64,000 nucleotides of DNA from Pseudomonas sp. K2I15 (lineage in GTDB: Bacteria; Pseudomonadota; Gammaproteobacteria; Pseudomonadales; Pseudomonadaceae): the NCBI RefSeq assembly GCF_002204795.1, contig NZ_NIXO01000034.1:1-64000 (forward strand). Reading direction: 5' to 3'. Positions within the stretch are counted from its first letter, which is position 1. Each line of letters begins with the position of its first letter. Below the pieces are notes generated by a model, which worked only from the letters and a program-made list of their open reading frames with translations, was not told the DNA's origin and did not search any database. Both the position numbers and the translations under genes were made by a program. Shown in pieces: positions 49,862 through 58,266 of the stretch.

Positions 49862-50705
49862 ATGTTGCGCTTAACGCGCGCAAGGTCTCGCGAGAGCGGC
49901 CATCACTGATCCGGCTATGCAGCACGATTTCGCTGACGGGCAGCGCCGGTAACCCGTATTGCTCGCTGACGTCCAGAGCGCCTGCCGGTGCCACTCGCCG
50001 GGCCAGTGCCGCCACCCCCAAGCCTGCGCTGACTGCCGCACCTACCGCCATGACGCCACCGCCGACAAACACCTCTGTCCAGTCAATTCGCGCCTCATCC
50101 AGCGCCCGCACCGCCAGGTGTCGCACCCCGCAAGGCGAGGCCATGGTTGCCATGCGCAACGGCGTGCCGGGCGTGTGTTGCCAGGTCGGTGCGGCGAACC
50201 AGCCAAAGCGCTCAACCACCAACACTTCACCGTCCTGTCGGTCGCCCTCGTTGCGCACGATTACTGCGTCCAGTTCGTTGCGATCGAACGCTGCGACCAG
50301 GTCCCGCGACGAGGCAATCCGCACCTCCAGAATCACCAGCGGGTCATAGGCCGCCAGGCGGCTGAGCCACTGCGGCAGGTCAGGCCCTGCCACATGGTCG
50401 CTGATGCCGATCACCAGCCGTCGTGGGGCACCGTTGCCCATGTCACCCAATGCCCGCTCGTGCGCATTAAGCAGCGCTCGGGCGGCGACGATGAACTGCT
50501 CGCCCTGGGGCGACAGCCGCACATGCCGTGGTGTGCGCACCAGCAGGCGGTAACCGAGGCGGTCTTCCAGGCGCTTGAGCTTGAGGCTGATGGCTGCCTG
50601 TGAGGTGTCGAGGGCCTGGGCTGCGCGGGTGAAGCTGGTGAAATCGGCCACCAGTACAAAGGCGTGCACGGTGTCGATATCCAGCGGCTTGAGTGTGTCA
50701 CTCAT
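49839..50705 (-). CDS. LysR-family regulator
   Basis: A 288-residue LysR protein: N-terminal HTH (residues 1-70, FTRAAQALDTSQAAISLKLKRLEDRLGYRLLVR) and a LysR substrate-binding domain. AAGGA lies 7 bases before the ATG. It is divergent from the DUF4865 gene, with a TATCA-N13-TGATA site in between, so it probably controls that gene and itself. Effector unknown. Confidence 0.9.
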   Translation of the reverse strand: MSDTLKPLDIDTVHAFVLVADFTSFTRAAQALDTSQAAISLKLKRLEDRLGYRLLVRTPRHVRLSPQGEQFIVAARALLNAHERALGDMGNGAPRRLVIGISDHVAGPDLPQWLSRLAAYDPLVILEVRIASSRDLVAAFDRNELDAVIVRNEGDRQDGEVLVVERFGWFAAPTWQHTPGTPLRMATMASPCGVRHLAVRALDEARIDWTEVFVGGGVMAVGAAVSAGLGVAALARRVAPAGALDVSEQYGLPALPVSEIVLHSRISDGRSRETLRALSATFRGVLER

Positions 50706-50715
50706 TTCAATTCCT

Positions 50716-50738
50716 TATCATACCTATATCGAGTGATA
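50716..50738. promoter_or_regulatory. Candidate LysR operator
   Basis: TATCA (50716-50720) and TGATA (50734-50738) form an inverted repeat with a 13-base spacer, just upstream of the LysR start and about 60 bp before the DUF4865 gene. The wider pair ATTTCA/TGAAAT (50704-50750) surrounds it. Such dyads of T-N11-A type are usual for LysR proteins. Confidence 0.5.
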
Positions 50739-50797
50739 TCTTGCTGAAATCACGGCCGCTGCGCAAGCTGGCCACTCATCTGAACAGGAGCGCCATG

Positions 50798-51352
50798 ATG
50801 TTTGCCAAACAGTATTCACACCGCTTGCCAGCCGATTACGATATGGGTGTCATCCGTGAGCGGGCCGCCCGGTTGGGGCCGCTGTGGGATCACACCGAGG
50901 GTTTATTGTTCAAGGCGTTTATCGCCCAGGAGCGGGGGCAGGGGCCGGGTGTGGGCAATCTGTATTCGTCGGTTTATCTGTGGTCGGATCCTTTGCAGGC
51001 CGCGGACTTTTTACTCGGCGAGCGCTTTCAGAAGGTCTTGGACAGCTTTGGCCAGCCGCACATTGAGTCCTGGTTACCGCTGGATGTGCAGCGCGGTCCG
51101 GCGCAAAACGCCTTGAGCCTGTATCGGGAAGAGTGGGCGCTGGCGCCGGGCGCGGACCGTACGCAAATCCTGGCCACCGAAAAAGCGCGTAATCAGCAGA
51201 TCGCAGACAGCAGCGACAATTTTGCAGTGTTTCTGGCGCTGGATGTGCAGGCGTGGAAGCTGGTGCGGATTACCTTGTCGGAGAAGGCGTTGGACGTGCG
51301 CCATCCAGGCAGCGGCTACGAGGTGTTTTATCTGGCGCGGCCAGGGGTGTGA
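50798..51352 (+). CDS. DUF4865-like protein
   Basis: A 184-residue soluble protein starting MFAKQYSHRLPADYDMGVIRERAARLGPLWD. I recognise it as DUF4865, often found next to a divergent LysR gene as here. AGGAG at 50786-50790 suits the second of two adjacent ATGs (50798). No catalytic motif is evident; function unknown. It ends about 76 bp before the histidine phosphatase gene. Confidence 0.75.
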   Translation: MFAKQYSHRLPADYDMGVIRERAARLGPLWDHTEGLLFKAFIAQERGQGPGVGNLYSSVYLWSDPLQAADFLLGERFQKVLDSFGQPHIESWLPLDVQRGPAQNALSLYREEWALAPGADRTQILATEKARNQQIADSSDNFAVFLALDVQAWKLVRITLSEKALDVRHPGSGYEVFYLARPGV

Positions 51353-51428
51353 GTCCGGATCGTTGTAAGATATTGAAAAAGCTTCGCCGGCCTACGTTGA
51401 CGGCACCTTAAAACCAGAGCGATTTTTC

Positions 51429-51992
51429 ATGCAGGCCACCCGGTTGACCCTTGTTTCCCACGCCAGCACCCGCGCCCATAAACGGGGACGCTTTGCGCTG
51501 GATGAACCGGTGGAGATGGACTGGCAGCAAGCAGCGTTGTCCCAGGCGCCGCGCTTCAAGCGCGCGCCCTTTGTGCTGTGTGGCCCGGAGGCGCGAGCCC
51601 GGCAGACGGCGACGCTGTTTGCCGCCGATGCTTCGGTTGACACAGCCCTGCGCGATTGCGATTTCGGCCGCTGGCAAGGGCTCGCCCTTGATGAGGTCCA
51701 ACAGGCCGAACCCGAAGCGCTACAGGCCTGGTTGACCGACAGCACCTCCGCGCCCCATGGTGGCGAATCGGTGGTGCAGTTGTGTCAACGGGTAGGGCAG
51801 TGGTTGCAATCCCTTGAGCAAACGCCGGGGCATGTGCTGGCCGTGACCCACCCGTTCGTTATCCGCGCGGCGCTGCTGTACGTCATGCAATGCCCGCCCT
51901 CACAGTTCAACCTGATCGACGTGGAGCCGCTGTCATCCACCGAGTTGCGGTTCAACGGTCGTTGGCGCCTGCGCCTGGAAACTCACGCCTGA
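51429..51992 (+). CDS. Histidine phosphatase superfamily protein with SHA in place of RHG
   Basis: A 187-residue protein of the phosphoglycerate-mutase-like fold. The N-terminal motif reads LVSHAST where active members have RHG, so the catalytic histidine (His11) stays but the preceding arginine is Ser. The second histidine is in VTHPFVIRAALLY, and CDFGRWQGLALDEV and CGPEARARQTA are also conserved. It is 58 bp upstream of cobF, so an adenosylcobalamin link (as with CobC-type phosphatases) is possible but not shown. Activity is uncertain because of the motif change. Confidence 0.8.
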   Translation: MQATRLTLVSHASTRAHKRGRFALDEPVEMDWQQAALSQAPRFKRAPFVLCGPEARARQTATLFAADASVDTALRDCDFGRWQGLALDEVQQAEPEALQAWLTDSTSAPHGGESVVQLCQRVGQWLQSLEQTPGHVLAVTHPFVIRAALLYVMQCPPSQFNLIDVEPLSSTELRFNGRWRLRLETHA

Positions 51993-52050
51993 CGCCCCGA
52001 ACATGGCAAAATCCGCTCCCCGCACCGAGAACACCCATGAAGACTTTCCC

Positions 52051-52806
52051 ATGAAACGCATCCTGATCATCGGCATTGGCGCCGGCAACCCCGACTACAT
52101 CACGATGCAGGCGGTCAAGGCGCTCAACCGCACCGACGTGTTTTTCCTGATGGACAAGGGCCAGAGCAAGGACAAGCTGATCGACCTGCGCCGGGAAATC
52201 TGCGAAACCTACATCACCGATCACGCCTACCGTTTTGTCGAGGCCGATTGCCCCGAGCGTGTACGCGGTGATATCGACTACACCACCGCCGTCAAGGACC
52301 TGAACCGCGATAAGCAGCAGACCTTCGAACGGATGATCAACGACGAAATGGCCGACGGTGAAGTCGGCGCATTCCTGGCCTGGGGCGACCCTGCGCTGTA
52401 CGACAGCACCATTCGTATCCTGCAGGCGATTCTGGCGAGCGGCAGTTGCGCGTTCGAGTTTGAGGTGATCCCCGGGATTACCAGCGTCCAGGCCCTGGCG
52501 GCCCAGCACAAAGTGCCGTTGAACCGCATCGGCCGCTCGATCGAAATCACCACCGGGCGCCGGTTGGCGGCAGGCCAGGCGAGTGATGCCGACACCCTGG
52601 TTGTCATGCTGGATGCCGAAGATTCCTACCGCACCGTGGCCGATCAAGACCTGGATATCTACTGGGGCGCCTACCTGGGCACACCGGACGAAATCCTGAT
52701 CAGCGGCAAAGTGGCCGAAGTGGCCGAAGAGATCGAACGAGTGCGCAAGGCGGCGCGCCAGGCCAATGGCTGGATCATGGATACCTATTTGTTGCGCAAA
52801 CCCTGA
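52051..52806 (+). CDS. cobF: Precorrin-6A synthase CobF
   Basis: A 251-residue SAM-dependent methyltransferase of the tetrapyrrole (corrin/porphyrin) class. MKRILIIGIGAGNPDYITMQAVKALNRTDVFFLMDKG, CETYITDHAYRFV, AFLAWGDPALYDSTIRIL and FEFEVIPGITSVQALAAQHKVPLNRIG match CobF, which converts precorrin-5 to precorrin-6A with loss of acetate (aerobic route). No other cob gene lies in the window. A frame start 16 codons earlier is less likely. It is 12 bp upstream of an esterase gene. Confidence 0.9.
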   Translation: MKRILIIGIGAGNPDYITMQAVKALNRTDVFFLMDKGQSKDKLIDLRREICETYITDHAYRFVEADCPERVRGDIDYTTAVKDLNRDKQQTFERMINDEMADGEVGAFLAWGDPALYDSTIRILQAILASGSCAFEFEVIPGITSVQALAAQHKVPLNRIGRSIEITTGRRLAAGQASDADTLVVMLDAEDSYRTVADQDLDIYWGAYLGTPDEILISGKVAEVAEEIERVRKAARQANGWIMDTYLLRKP

Positions 52807-52818
52807 AGGTTGATGCCC

Positions 52819-53538
52819 ATGCTCAAACTGATCGCCCTCACATTGGCGCTGTTCACCAGCGCCGCCCATGCCGAAGCCGAATTGCACACGGACCTGCCGC
52901 TGCCTTATCTGGAACAGACCCAAAGCGATGCGCGCAACGAGCCACTGGTGATATTCCTGCACGGTTATGGCAGTGACGAGGCGGACTTGTTCGGGCTCAA
53001 GGACCGCTTGCCGTCGACCTGGACTTACCTGTCTGCGCGGGCTCCGATGCCGGTGGAGGGCGGGGGTTATCGCTGGTTTCGCAAGAAGCCGGGCGATGGC
53101 GATTTTGATGGCGAGACCGCCGATTTGCAGAGCAGCGCCAAGCTGATCGAGGACTTCGTTGCCCAAGCCACGACGAAGTACCACACCCAACGTGAGCGGG
53201 TGTTTCTGGTAGGGTTCAGCCAGGGCGCGATCATGTCCTACGAGGTGGGGTTACGGCATCCCGAAAGTCTGCGCGGGATTGCGGCGTTGAGTGGCAGCGT
53301 GCTACCGGTGCTCAAGGCTGAGCTCAAGCCGGACGAACGACTGGGCAAGCTGGCGATTTTTATCGGTCATGGGACGCTGGATCAGGCGCTTCCTTACTAC
53401 TCGGCAACGCGGGCCAATGAGGTGTTGCAGGGGATTGGTCTGAAGCCGGAATTCCATGGCTACCCCGGGATGATTCATACCGTCGGTGAGGCGGAATTGC
53501 TGGACTTGAAGCAGTGGCTGGAAAAGAGCCTGCGCTGA
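52819..53538 (+). CDS. Exported phospholipase/carboxylesterase
   Basis: A 239-residue alpha/beta hydrolase with a signal peptide (MLKLIALTLALFTSAAHA) and the sequence features of the phospholipase/carboxylesterase group: HGYGSDEADLF oxyanion region, nucleophile GFSQGA, and late FIGHGTLDQALP (Asp) and PGMIHTV (His), so the triad is complete. AAGG at 52806-52809 fits ATG 52819; two earlier starts (TTG 52810, ATG 52813) exist. Probably hydrolyses esters in the periplasm. A REPIN follows. Confidence 0.85.
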   Translation: MLKLIALTLALFTSAAHAEAELHTDLPLPYLEQTQSDARNEPLVIFLHGYGSDEADLFGLKDRLPSTWTYLSARAPMPVEGGGYRWFRKKPGDGDFDGETADLQSSAKLIEDFVAQATTKYHTQRERVFLVGFSQGAIMSYEVGLRHPESLRGIAALSGSVLPVLKAELKPDERLGKLAIFIGHGTLDQALPYYSATRANEVLQGIGLKPEFHGYPGMIHTVGEAELLDLKQWLEKSLR

Positions 53539-53564
53539 ATCCTGCGATGTGAGCGCGGTCAAAA

Positions 53565-53653
53565 TGTGGGAGCGTGCTTGCTCGCGAAAGCGTTGTGTCA
53601 GTCACCCGATACTTGACTGAGCCACCGCCTTCGCGAGCAAGCCCGCTCCCACA
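53565..53653. repeat. REPIN, GTGGGAGCGTGCTTGCTCGCGAAAG type
   Basis: TGTGGGAGCGTGCTTGCTCG and the inverse CGAGCAAGCCCGCTCCCACA flank a centre of about 45 bases. Same arm type as at 7156. It lies between the convergent esterase and exported-protein genes. Confidence 0.9.
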
Positions 53654-53681
53654 TTAGATTTTCATTGCCCGATAAAACCGG

Positions 53682-54260
53682 TTATTTACCGCCGATAATC
53701 TGCTTCACCAACAGGGCATGCCCGGCTTGATCATCCGCCCGGGAAATCGCCTGCACCACCAACTGGTGGCTACCGGAGCCCGTGAGGAATGTGGAGCTCA
53801 GCGTCTTGCCACCGCCCATGGTTGCGGTGCTGTCCACCTGGCGCAGGGCCAGGCCTTTAACGGTGAGTTTCTTCTCGGCGCCTTTCTTGAAGTCCGGCAG
53901 GGCAGCGCTTTGCTCCTTGACGAAATCTGCTACGGCGCCGTCGAGGAACTGCGGGTCGTTGTCCTTGATCAGGCCGGCGACACTCGGTTTCTCGACCACA
54001 AAGATCACACTTTTGGTGGCCTGATCGCTGTACATCGTGCCGCTGGCGCCCGCGGTGCCGTGCTCGGCATCACCGGCAGGCAATGGGTCTGCCTGGTATG
54101 ACTTGGGCAGGTTGAAGCTGAACTTGCCGTCCAGGGTGGAGATGGTCTGGGTGGCGGTTTTCTGCGCAGCAGGCTTGCTGGCGGCGAGTACTTGGCTGGC
54201 GCCGAAGCCGGCGGCCAGGGCGAGGGCCAAGAGGGCTGCGGTCTTGCTGAGGGTGGCCAT
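53682..54260 (-). CDS. Exported protein of unknown function
   Basis: A 192-residue periplasmic protein; signal peptide MATLSKTAALLALALAAGFGASQVLAA. The mature part contains DGKFSFNLPKSYQADPLP and KSVIFVVEKPSVAGLIKD, DcrB-like in feel, but I do not recognise the family. CTTGGAGAGCTTC before ATG 54260 sets the start. Terminates near the REPIN. Confidence 0.75.
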   Translation of the reverse strand: MATLSKTAALLALALAAGFGASQVLAASKPAAQKTATQTISTLDGKFSFNLPKSYQADPLPAGDAEHGTAGASGTMYSDQATKSVIFVVEKPSVAGLIKDNDPQFLDGAVADFVKEQSAALPDFKKGAEKKLTVKGLALRQVDSTATMGGGKTLSSTFLTGSGSHQLVVQAISRADDQAGHALLVKQIIGGK

Positions 54261-54332
54261 GAAGCTCTCCAAGGATGAACGAAATTGCGCCGTATTCTGT
54301 CAGAAAATTCGCAATATCGTTCATCTCCCTCC

Positions 54333-56141
54333 TTACACCTTGTCGGACTCTTCTTCGAGTCGGTCCATCTCAAACAACCGCGCCAATTCCGTCCGGGCTT
54401 CCTGGGCCGACTGCATCACCTTGGCTGCGTCGTCATACACGGCGTGTTGGGCTGCCAGCAGTTGCAGGTCATGGTTTTTGAAACGGCTGATACGTGCATC
54501 GGCCTGGGCTTGGGTCAAGCCAAGGCCCACCAGGGTGCGGCGGCTCATTTCCAGGCTGGAATAAAACGTCTCACGTACCGGTGACGCCTCCAGGTCCACC
54601 AGGCGGTGCACGTGTTGGCGGTTACGGGCGCGGGCGATGATCTTCATGTGCGGGTAGAGGCTGCGCACCAGCTCGGCGGTCTTGATATTGATTTCGGGGT
54701 CGTCCATGGCGATCACGAAAAATTCGGCCTGATCGACCTTTGCCGCGTGGAGGATTTCCGGGCGCTGGGGGTCGCCGTAGAACACCGGCATGCCGCCGAA
54801 GCTGCGGGTCAGTTCGATGGTTTCCACCGAGGTGTCGAGGGCGATAAACGAAATGTTTTGCGCCCGCAGGATCCGCGCCACGATCTGCCCCATACGGCCC
54901 ATCCCGGCGATCACCACCCGTGGCGCATCGCTTTCGATGGCGCGGTATTCCTCGGGCACTTCCACCGGCTTGACCTTGGGCTTGAACAGCTTAGGGCAGA
55001 TCAACAGCAGCAACGGCGTTACGGCCATGGACAGGGTGATGGTCAACACCAGGATGTCGTAGAGGTGCGGCTCGAACAGGCCCTGGTCGCGACCGATCTT
55101 GAACACCACGAACGCGAACTCACCACCGGCTGCCAGCACCACGCCCAGGCGCAGCGCGCTTTCACGGTTCAAATCACCCGCCAGGCGTCCCACGCAAAAC
55201 AGCAGGGGCAGCTTGATGGCGATCAGCAGCAGGGTCAGGCCCAACACGATCATCGGCGCGCTGAACAGCAGGCTGATATTGGCGCCCATGCCCACGCTGA
55301 TAAAAAACAGACCCAGCAGCAGGCCCTTGAACGGTTCGATCTGCGACTCCAGCTCATGCCGGTATTCGGAGTCTGCCAGCAGCAGGCCGGCGAGGAAGGC
55401 GCCTAGGGCCATGGACACGCCGACCAGTTCCATCAGCCAGGCCGTGCCGATCACCACCAGCAACGCTGTGGCAGTCGATACTTCCCGCAGTCCGGTCTTG
55501 GCCACGATGCGAAATACCGGACGCAACAAATAGCGCCCGCCGATGATCACCACGGCAATGCTGCCCAATATTTCCAAGCCGTGCTGCAGGCCTTGGGAGG
55601 TGGTGGTGGGGTGATCGCTGCCGGCGAGCAGCGGCACCATGGCAATCAGCGGGATTGCCGCAATGTCCTGGAACAACAGAATCGCAAAGGCCAGGCGCCC
55701 GTGGGGTTGGTTAAGCTCCTTGCGCTCGGCCAGGCTTTGCAGGCCAAACGCAGTGGACGACAGGGCGAGGCCAAGGCCCAGCACAATTGCGCTGTTCCAT
55801 GATTGGCCAAACACGAACAGCGCCACCACGCCGATCACCGTGCCCGTCAGCAACACCTGCGCCAGGCCGACACCGAACACCGCCTTGCGCATCACCCACA
55901 AGCGCTTCGGTGACAACTCCAGGCCGATGATGAACAGCAGCAACACCACCCCAAGCTCGGAGAACTGGCTGACGCTTTGCGGGTTGCCCACCAGGCCCAG
56001 TACCGACGGGCCGATGATCACCCCCGCCAGCAGGTAGCCCAGCACGGCGCCCAGTTGCAGGCGCTTGGCCAGGGGAACGGTCAGCACCGCCGCGAACAGA
56101 AACACCACAGCCGCTTGTAACAGGTTGCCTTCATGGGGCAT
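54333..56141 (-). CDS. KefB/KefC-type monovalent cation:proton antiporter
   Basis: A 602-residue CPA2 family protein: N-terminal sodium/hydrogen exchanger domain with about 12 helices (residues 1-385), then an RCK N domain (RVVIAGMGRMGQIVARIL, a GxGxxG NAD site) to about 520 and a coiled C-terminus. The QLGAVLGYLLAGVIIGPSVLGL and FSELGVVLLLFIIGLEL blocks are those of KefC. In E. coli, KefB/KefC are glutathione-gated K+ efflux systems; no KefF/KefG partner gene is adjacent, so gating by glutathione is unproven. GGAG precedes ATG 56141. Confidence 0.9.
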   Translation of the reverse strand: MPHEGNLLQAAVVFLFAAVLTVPLAKRLQLGAVLGYLLAGVIIGPSVLGLVGNPQSVSQFSELGVVLLLFIIGLELSPKRLWVMRKAVFGVGLAQVLLTGTVIGVVALFVFGQSWNSAIVLGLGLALSSTAFGLQSLAERKELNQPHGRLAFAILLFQDIAAIPLIAMVPLLAGSDHPTTTSQGLQHGLEILGSIAVVIIGGRYLLRPVFRIVAKTGLREVSTATALLVVIGTAWLMELVGVSMALGAFLAGLLLADSEYRHELESQIEPFKGLLLGLFFISVGMGANISLLFSAPMIVLGLTLLLIAIKLPLLFCVGRLAGDLNRESALRLGVVLAAGGEFAFVVFKIGRDQGLFEPHLYDILVLTITLSMAVTPLLLLICPKLFKPKVKPVEVPEEYRAIESDAPRVVIAGMGRMGQIVARILRAQNISFIALDTSVETIELTRSFGGMPVFYGDPQRPEILHAAKVDQAEFFVIAMDDPEINIKTAELVRSLYPHMKIIARARNRQHVHRLVDLEASPVRETFYSSLEMSRRTLVGLGLTQAQADARISRFKNHDLQLLAAQHAVYDDAAKVMQSAQEARTELARLFEMDRLEEESDKV

Positions 56142-56395
56142 TGGGGGCTCCAGGATCTTTTTTTGCCGAATCAACAGGGCGCTATTAGAGCGCTTTTTTA
56201 CCTTCGGGAATCTGAATTTTTACCGAGGGATGCGTGTAGGGCCAGATTGGCGCAGTACATTGGCGAACGTATTAATGCCATTTATTTGAGTGGTTTTTTG
56301 TGGCGCTACTATTGTTTCGACACTGATAGTGAGCTGCCCGGTTATGCGTATTCACCGACTTCTACCTCGGTTTCTGATCAAGGCCGAGTCCCTTG
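56142..56395 (+). other. Intergenic region with possible small gene before a strong terminator
   Basis: No gene in this stretch is convincing. A plus-strand frame from about 56133 to 56396 reads YLRESEFLPRDACRARLAQY and ends in TGA directly before the terminator at 56396, which makes it more interesting than a chance frame, but it lacks a ribosome site, uses rare AGG/AGA codons and matches nothing I know. The stretch is AT-richer than neighbours. It could be a decayed gene, a small RNA or a short protein gene. Confidence 0.3.
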
Positions 56396-56421
56396 AACCG
56401 CCCGTGAGGGCGGTTTTTTTT
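56396..56421 (+). terminator. Strong Rho-independent terminator with no clear gene
   Basis: CCGCCC (56398-56403), loop GTGA, GGGCGG (56408-56413) followed by eight T. A textbook terminator on the plus strand, yet the nearest plus-strand gene upstream is far off and the KefC-like gene reads leftward. It implies an unannotated plus-strand transcript ending here. Confidence 0.88.
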
Positions 56422-56550
56422 CGGGAATGTTTTCGGTTGAATCAAGAGGAGACCGTGTAGGGGCTTTCGTCTCAGTAACGCGTGGGAGCGATCCGTAAAC
56501 AAATTGTCGGGAATATCCGGTGGCCATACGGTTCCGGAAACTCATAAAGT

Positions 56551-56584
56551 TATGCCCTTGAGTTTATATTCCATGAATGGCATA
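56551..56584. promoter_or_regulatory. Candidate toxin-antitoxin operator
   Basis: TATGCC (56551-56556) and GGCATA (56579-56584) form an inverted repeat across 22 bases, with CCATGAATGG inside (56571-56580). It ends 5 bases before the toxin start codon, where an antitoxin could repress the operon. Confidence 0.4.
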
Positions 56585-56589
56585 TTTAC

Positions 56590-56955
56590 ATGAGTTGGGA
56601 CATTGAATACACGGACGAGTTTGGAGACTGGTGGGGCGATCTGGATGCAAAGGAGCAATCCTCGGTATCGGCCAGTGTGGATTTGCTGGGACTACTGGGC
56701 CCGGGCCTGGGATTTCCTCACAGTAGCGATATAAAGGGCTCGCGGCACGGCAGTTTGCGAGAGCTGCGGGTACAGCACGCGGGGCGACCTTATCGCGTTC
56801 TGTATGCGTTTGATCCGCGTCGGTGTGCCTTATTGCTGATAGGCGGGGACAAAACCGGACGAGGCCGTTGGTATGACGAACACGTCCCGCGGGCTGAGAA
56901 GTTGTATGACGAACATTTGGAAACATTGCGTAAAGAGGGCCGTAACCATGGCTAA
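56590..56955 (+). CDS. RelE/HigB-type toxin
   Basis: A 121-residue toxin. FGDWWGDLDAKEQ, GSRHGSLRELRVQHAGRPYRVLYAFDPRRCALLLIGGDKTGRGRWYDEHVPRAEKLYDEHL are those of phage-derived RelE-superfamily (HigB-like, Gp49-type) toxins, likely ribosome-dependent mRNA endonucleases. The toxin gene comes first and overlaps the antitoxin by 8 bp, as in HigBA systems. No typical ribosome site is seen, which would keep toxin levels low. Confidence 0.88.
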   Translation: MSWDIEYTDEFGDWWGDLDAKEQSSVSASVDLLGLLGPGLGFPHSSDIKGSRHGSLRELRVQHAGRPYRVLYAFDPRRCALLLIGGDKTGRGRWYDEHVPRAEKLYDEHLETLRKEGRNHG

Positions 56956-57253
56956 AAAATTTAGTGAGCTCCAAGCTCGCATGACACCGCAAGCCCGGGC
57001 CGATGCAGAGCGAATCTTCCAGCAGCACCTGAAAGAAATGCCTCTGCATGAACTGCGCAAGGCGCAGCAGATGAGCCAGGACACGTTGGCCAAGGCGCTG
57101 AATATCAATCAGGCGGCCGTTTCCAAAATGGAGCGGCGCACAGACATGTATATCAGCACGCTGCGTAACTATATTCGCGCCATGGGCGGGGAGCTGGAGA
57201 TTGTCGCCACGTTTCCGGATGGCCAGGTAAAGATTGAGAACTTTGCCAACTGA
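56948..57253 (+). CDS. XRE-family antitoxin (HigA-like)
   Basis: A 101-residue antitoxin with a C-terminal HTH: LHELRKAQQMSQDTLAKALNINQAAVSKMERRTDMYISTLRNYIRAMGGELEIVATF. ATG 56948 has GAGGG upstream and overlaps the toxin end. It would bind and silence the toxin and repress the shared promoter. A terminator follows. Confidence 0.9.
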   Translation: MAKKFSELQARMTPQARADAERIFQQHLKEMPLHELRKAQQMSQDTLAKALNINQAAVSKMERRTDMYISTLRNYIRAMGGELEIVATFPDGQVKIENFAN

Positions 57254-57270
57254 GTCATTCTTTCCGTTAA

Positions 57271-57296
57271 AGCCCGGCCATACGCCGGGCTTTTTG
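57271..57296 (+). terminator. Terminator of the HigBA-like operon
   Basis: AGCCCGGC-CATAC-GCCGGGCT stem-loop with a T run (TTTTTG), 17 bases after the antitoxin stop. Confidence 0.85.
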
Positions 57297-57369
57297 TTAT
57301 CCGAACGCCTGTCGCCATTGTGCAGGCTTATGGACAATACTTGGCATTCTCGCTCTGCCGGACATTATC

Positions 57370-58266
57370 GTGAACCAACTGCTTGCCATGCGTGCCTTCG
57401 TCCGTGTCGTTGAAACCGGCTCTTTCAGCCGCGCCTCCGACCAGTTGGTGCTGCCGCGTTCTACCGTCAGCAAACTTATCACCGACCTGGAGAAGCACCT
57501 TGGCGTCAAGCTGATGCACCGCACCACTCGTGCACTGGCGGCCACACCGGAAGGGTTGGAGTACTACAACCATGCGCTGTGCCTGGTGGCCGAACTGGAT
57601 GAGCTGGATAACGCCCTGCGTGGCCAGAAGCTCAAGCCCGGCGGCCACCTGAAGGTAGATGCGCCGGCGTCCTTCGCCAATTGCCTGCTGATCCCGGCGC
57701 TGGTGGATTTCCATCGTGAGTATCCCGACATCACCATCGCGCTGGGTATCAGCGACCGTGCCGTGAATATTGTGGGCGAGGGCGTGGATTGCGTGCTGCG
57801 GGTTGGCAAGCTGGATGACATGGCAATGATCGGCCGCAAGGTTGCGGACCTGGAGTACGTCACGTGCGCGGCGCCCGGTTATCTGGAGCGCATGGGCACG
57901 CCCGTGTTTCCCGAAGACCTCGAAAAAAACCACCTCAAGGTCGGGTATTTCTTTGCCGGGGCGGGTAAACCGGAGCCGCTGTTTTTCGAGAAGGGGAAGG
58001 CCCGTCATGAAATAGGTGACTGCGCGTTTTCCACCAACGAAGGCAATGGCCTCAAAGAAATGCTGCTCGCCGGCCTGGGCGTCGGACAGCATTTCAAGTC
58101 CATCGTTGACTACTACGTAACGACGGGCCAGTTAGTCCCGGTGCTTGAAGACTGGACACGGCCCGCCGCGCCGTTACACATCATTTACCCACCCAATCGA
58201 CATCAAAACGCCCGGCTGAAGGTATTTATCGACTGGGTGATCGAGCGGTTCGGCGTCAGGCAATAA
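57370..58266 (+). CDS. LysR-family regulator
   Basis: A 298-residue LysR protein: HTH (residues 1-60, SFSRASDQLVLPRSTVSKLITDLEKHLGVKLMHRTTR) and effector domain of the CrgA-like group. GTG start at 57370. It overlaps the convergent RidA-like gene by 11 bp. Targets unknown. Confidence 0.88.
   Translation: MNQLLAMRAFVRVVETGSFSRASDQLVLPRSTVSKLITDLEKHLGVKLMHRTTRALAATPEGLEYYNHALCLVAELDELDNALRGQKLKPGGHLKVDAPASFANCLLIPALVDFHREYPDITIALGISDRAVNIVGEGVDCVLRVGKLDDMAMIGRKVADLEYVTCAAPGYLERMGTPVFPEDLEKNHLKVGYFFAGAGKPEPLFFEKGKARHEIGDCAFSTNEGNGLKEMLLAGLGVGQHFKSIVDYYVTTGQLVPVLEDWTRPAAPLHIIYPPNRHQNARLKVFIDWVIERFGVRQ

Noticed and set aside
56065..56289. 74-codon plus-strand frame overlapping the KefC-like start
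   Set aside because: Mostly antisense to the antiporter gene, no homology, no ribosome site.
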